In this document: positions 6,406 through 8,764 of the stretch, piece after piece
How positions within the stretch are numbered: position 1 is the first letter of the stretch
How the letters are laid out: each line of letters begins with the position of its first letter
Origin: Clostridiaceae bacterium
GTDB taxonomy: Bacteria > Bacillota > Clostridia > Saccharofermentanales > UBA5734
DNA length: 8,764 nt
Assembly: GCA_012729935.1 (NCBI GenBank)
Contig: JAAYBY010000168.1
Coordinates: 1 to 8,764 of the forward strand
Direction: 5' to 3'
Made by a program: the position numbers and the translations under genes
Notes under the pieces: generated by a model
Told to the model about the DNA's origin: nothing
Seen by the model: the letters and a program-made list of their open reading frames with translations, nothing else
The model's database searches: none

Positions 6406-7284
6406 ATGCGCATCGGTCTCTATGCCAATCCGGAAAAAGACACTGGCTTTCTGGTGACCAGACAGGTTGCCGAGACGATAAACGCACTGGGTTCAACAGC
6501 AGTCATCGGACATGACCATACAGGTCTGGAATTGACTGAGATCGCAAATGCGGTCCGCGGATCCTATGAATCATGTGATTGCATTATTTGTCTGGGCGGT
6601 GACGGAACATTCCTGTCAGCTGCTCATTTGCCCGGGTGTGAGCAGATCCCGATTATCGGCGTCAATCTGGGAAGCGTCGGATTTTTACCTGAGATTCAAC
6701 CAAAAGATTTAGACCGTGCTCTTGCGCAAATCGTCGATGGACAATGGAATCTTGAACAACGCATGATGTTGTCAGTCGAATGCTATAATGCAGCCGGAGC
6801 GCGGATTTCAGGCGGGCAGGCATTAAATGATGCGGTCATCTCACGCGGTGGCCGATCACGAATTGTCAATCTTGATTTAATGATAAATAAGACCTGGGTT
6901 GACCGGATCCCAGGCGATGGGCTGATTGTCTCAACGCCAACCGGATCGACTGCCTATTCTTTGTCATCGGGCGGTCCCATCATCCATCCGGAGCTGATGC
7001 TGATGCTGATTACACCAATCTGCCCGCATACACTGCACAACAGAAGTTATATTGCTGCAGAAGACAGCCAGGTCAGAATCAGCTTGTGCGAATACCCATA
7101 TCAGGCCGTGTTATCAATTGATGGCCGTCAGGATGTGTACCTTGAGACAGGCAGCAGCGTTGTTATTGAAAAATCTGAGCGATCACTCAAAATGATTCGG
7201 CTCGGGCCCGATCATTTTTATGCGGATTTACCGAGAAAAATCCATGCCAGAGGGAGGACCTACCATGAAACCATCGAAGAGTGA
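6406..7284 (+). CDS. nadK: NAD kinase
   Basis: NAD kinase phosphorylates NAD to NADP using ATP or polyphosphate and sets the cell's NADP pool; it is cytoplasmic. The 292-residue product has the catalytic GGDGTFL motif (64-70, with D66). NLGSVGFLPE follows at 87-96, then the ALNDAVIS nucleotide-binding segment (139-146). The glycine-rich GDGLIVSTPTGSTAYSLSSGGP block (170-191) is followed by LITPICPHTLHNR. These occur in the family's normal order. AGGAGGA at 6394-6400 gives an ideal ribosome binding site before the ATG. The gene is preceded by an 89-bp gap with a possible promoter, and its 3' end overlaps argR by 20 bp. NadK beside argR and recN is a common clostridial arrangement, though tlyA normally sits between it and dxs. 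Confidence 0.96.
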   Translation: MRIGLYANPEKDTGFLVTRQVAETINALGSTAVIGHDHTGLELTEIANAVRGSYESCDCIICLGGDGTFLSAAHLPGCEQIPIIGVNLGSVGFLPEIQPKDLDRALAQIVDGQWNLEQRMMLSVECYNAAGARISGGQALNDAVISRGGRSRIVNLDLMINKTWVDRIPGDGLIVSTPTGSTAYSLSSGGPIIHPELMLMLITPICPHTLHNRSYIAAEDSQVRISLCEYPYQAVLSIDGRQDVYLETGSSVVIEKSERSLKMIRLGPDHFYADLPRKIHARGRTYHETIEE

Positions 7285-7735
7285 AAGGCAAGCGAAATTA
7301 CTTCGGATCATTCGTGACTCAGCTGTCGGAACGCAGGAAGAATTGGCGCTCCGGATGCATGAAGCCGGTATGGAGGTGACGCAGGCCACTATTTCGAGAG
7401 ATATTAAGGAACTTGGAATCATTAAGGTCACCACCACGGCAGGAACACAGAAATATGTTCCCATGGAGCGAAGCGGCGAAACGACCTCTATTCGACTGAT
7501 GAAGGTGTTTTCAGAAGCCGTTGTGCATGTAGATGTTGCGATGAACCTCGTTATTATGCGCACGTTGCCCGGGATGGCCCAGGCCGGCGCGTCTGCCCTC
7601 GATTCCATGCGTTTACCTGAAGTAGCCGGCAGCATTGCCGGTGACGACACTATTTTTGTTGCGGCCAGAACATCTGAGATGGCTGAACAGCTGGGGCGTT
7701 TACTCAGTCAGATGGCACACCGGTCTGAACAGTGA
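7265..7735 (+). CDS. argR: Arginine repressor ArgR/AhrC
   Basis: ArgR is a hexameric, arginine-dependent regulator that represses arginine biosynthesis and in some species activates arginine catabolism. The 156-residue product has an N-terminal winged helix-turn-helix (about 1-70), with TQEELALRMHEAG and the DNA-contacting VTQATISRDIKELG (S44, R45). The C-terminal oligomerisation and arginine-binding domain contains TLPGMAQAGASALD (100-113) and GSIAGDDTIFV (122-132). The GDD at 126-128 is the arginine-binding signature. The start at 7265 follows GGGAGG (7252-7257) by 7 bases and gives the family's normal MKxSKxxRQ beginning. A start at 7220 would add 15 non-family residues. It overlaps nadK by 20 bp in another frame, suggesting coupled translation. 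A weak ArgR box upstream of nadK may allow autoregulation. recN follows after 23 bp. Confidence 0.97.
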   Translation: MKPSKSERQAKLLRIIRDSAVGTQEELALRMHEAGMEVTQATISRDIKELGIIKVTTTAGTQKYVPMERSGETTSIRLMKVFSEAVVHVDVAMNLVIMRTLPGMAQAGASALDSMRLPEVAGSIAGDDTIFVAARTSEMAEQLGRLLSQMAHRSEQ

Positions 7736-7758
7736 GTTTGAGACGATGAGGGACCCAA

Positions 7759-8764
7759 ATGCTGTATCATATTGACATCCGCAATTTTGCGCTCATTGAG
7801 AAACTATCGATGGATCCTGGTCAGGGACTTCTCATTCTAACGGGAGAAACCGGAGCGGGAAAATCTATCCTGATCGATGCAATCGGTTCATTGTCGGGCA
7901 GTCGGGTGTCAAAGGATCTGATTCGTCACGGTTGTGATTCAGCATTGGTTGAAGCATTGTTTCGCGTTGATAAGGCGAGAATTCCAGATGACATACTTGA
8001 ACTGTTTTATCAGTCAGAGGATGATGACGGAAGCGGGGAAGTCGACATTGTTCTGTCGCGCGAAATCCAGATAAATGGCCGGTCATTTTGTCGGATCAAT
8101 GGACGCATGACGACCCTGTCAAATATAAAAATGCTTTCATCGTGCTTGTTTGATATACATGGACAACACGATCAGCAGGCAATTTTCCAGGAGTCTACCC
8201 ACTTACAGTTTCTGGATCGATTTGCAGGTCAAGCCGTTCAAGCCGGAAAAGATCGTTATTTAGAACAACTGATACGATATAAAGCTTGCCAGAAAGCCCT
8301 TAAAGAGCTGGGGAACAATCCAGCAGAACGAGCTCGGGCGATTGATGTGCTGACCTATCAGATCAAAGAGATTGAAGCAGCTGACATTAAGCCAGGAGAG
8401 GAAACAACACTAACAGAACGGCAGCGTTTACTGGCGCATGCTGAGAAAATTCAAGAAGCTCTGTCTGAATCCTATGAACGGCTTTCGGGTGATGATGCCG
8501 GTTCTATCCTCTATGAAATCGGCTCGGTTCTGTCTGCTCTTTCAAACATTTCCAGACATGCCCGGCAGATCGATGAGATTGCTGCCTCGATAACCGATGC
8601 CCTGGACACCTTACAGACAGCGTCTGCTGAAATTCGTGCATGCAGCGACAGCCTCGATATTGAACCCGCTGAACTCGATCAAATCAACAACAGACTGGAT
8701 CTGATCTATCGACTGAAGAAGAAGTACGGCGGTTCTCTCGAAGCCGTTTTGGTTTTTCTTAATC
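7759..8764 (+). CDS. recN: DNA repair protein RecN, N-terminal part (3' end outside window)
   Basis: RecN is an SMC-like ATPase that gathers at double-strand breaks and helps recombination repair. The frame is open from an ATG at 7759 to the window edge, giving 335 complete codons of about 560 expected. The start LYHIDIRNFALIEKL is typical, as is the Walker A motif GETGAGKS (29-36). The family segments RSFCRING (108-115) and DIHGQHDQQ (132-140) follow. The arm from about residue 160 is a coiled coil, including LTYQIKEIEAADI. RLDLIYRLKKKYGG (about 312-325) marks the region near the middle of the molecule. The Walker B and signature motifs lie downstream, outside the window. GAGGGA at 7748-7753 is the ribosome binding site. 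The position after argR is conserved in Bacillus and clostridia. No frameshift is seen. Confidence 0.96.
   Translation, partial: MLYHIDIRNFALIEKLSMDPGQGLLILTGETGAGKSILIDAIGSLSGSRVSKDLIRHGCDSALVEALFRVDKARIPDDILELFYQSEDDDGSGEVDIVLSREIQINGRSFCRINGRMTTLSNIKMLSSCLFDIHGQHDQQAIFQESTHLQFLDRFAGQAVQAGKDRYLEQLIRYKACQKALKELGNNPAERARAIDVLTYQIKEIEAADIKPGEETTLTERQRLLAHAEKIQEALSESYERLSGDDAGSILYEIGSVLSALSNISRHARQIDEIAASITDALDTLQTASAEIRACSDSLDIEPAELDQINNRLDLIYRLKKKYGGSLEAVLVFLN

Noticed and set aside
7220..7264. ATG at 7220 as the argR start
   Set aside because: It has no ribosome binding site and would add residues before the normal ArgR beginning; the ATG at 7265 has GGGAGG at correct spacing.
7228..7650. 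Long open frame on the minus strand (140 codons) opposite argR
   Set aside because: It is fully antisense to a clearly conserved gene, and its translation shows no recognisable domain or ordered composition.
1..8764. CRISPR array, tRNA, rRNA, insertion sequence or prophage signals
   Set aside because: No regularly spaced repeats, cloverleaf-like sequences, transposase motifs or terminal repeats were seen; coding sequence of housekeeping genes fills nearly all of the window.

Overview
The window is an ordinary chromosomal stretch of a bacterium, most likely a member of the Bacillota (Firmicutes), probably Clostridia-like. The order efp / Asp23-family gene / amaP / DUF2273 gene / nusB / xseA / xseB / ispA / dxs / nadK / argR / recN is a variant of the Bacillus-Clostridium housekeeping block. 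The presence of ArgR and of Asp23, AmaP and DUF2273 proteins also fits. Genus or species cannot be told from this sequence. Base composition looks even (close to half GC), and nothing suggests recently acquired DNA.

All twelve genes lie on the + strand and are tightly packed. Many stops and starts overlap or sit within 25 bases of each other. Only two gaps exceed 25 bases: 52 bp after efp and 89 bp between dxs and nadK. The layout is: (1) 1-369, the 3' part of efp (translation elongation factor P), cut by the window edge; (2) 422-1547, an envelope-stress module of an Asp23/Gls24 protein, an AmaP-like membrane anchor with its own Asp23-like domain, and a small DUF2273 membrane protein; (3) 1557-1961, nusB (transcription antitermination); (4) 1958-3473, xseA and xseB, the two subunits of exonuclease VII; (5) 3457-6316, ispA and dxs, which supply farnesyl diphosphate and the first step of the MEP isoprenoid pathway; (6) 6406-7284, nadK (NAD kinase); (7) 7265-7735, argR (arginine repressor); (8) 7759 to the window end, the 5' part of recN (SMC-like DNA repair ATPase), cut by the edge.

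The genes appear to form one or two long transcription units. Upstream genes run without a visible terminator through dxs. The dxs-nadK gap holds a perfect TATAAT hexamer, a 6-bp inverted repeat and a weak ArgR-box-like sequence, so nadK-argR-recN may have its own, possibly ArgR-controlled, promoter. Two proteins act in DNA repair (exonuclease VII, RecN), two in isoprenoid supply (IspA, Dxs), and the Asp23/AmaP/DUF2273 trio probably forms a membrane-anchored complex.

I found no mobile element, CRISPR array, RNA gene or undescribed system. The points worth a second look are gene-order differences from Bacillus (no spoIIIA or accBC between efp and the Asp23 gene, no folD, no tlyA), the dxs-nadK gap, and a few unusual translation starts.
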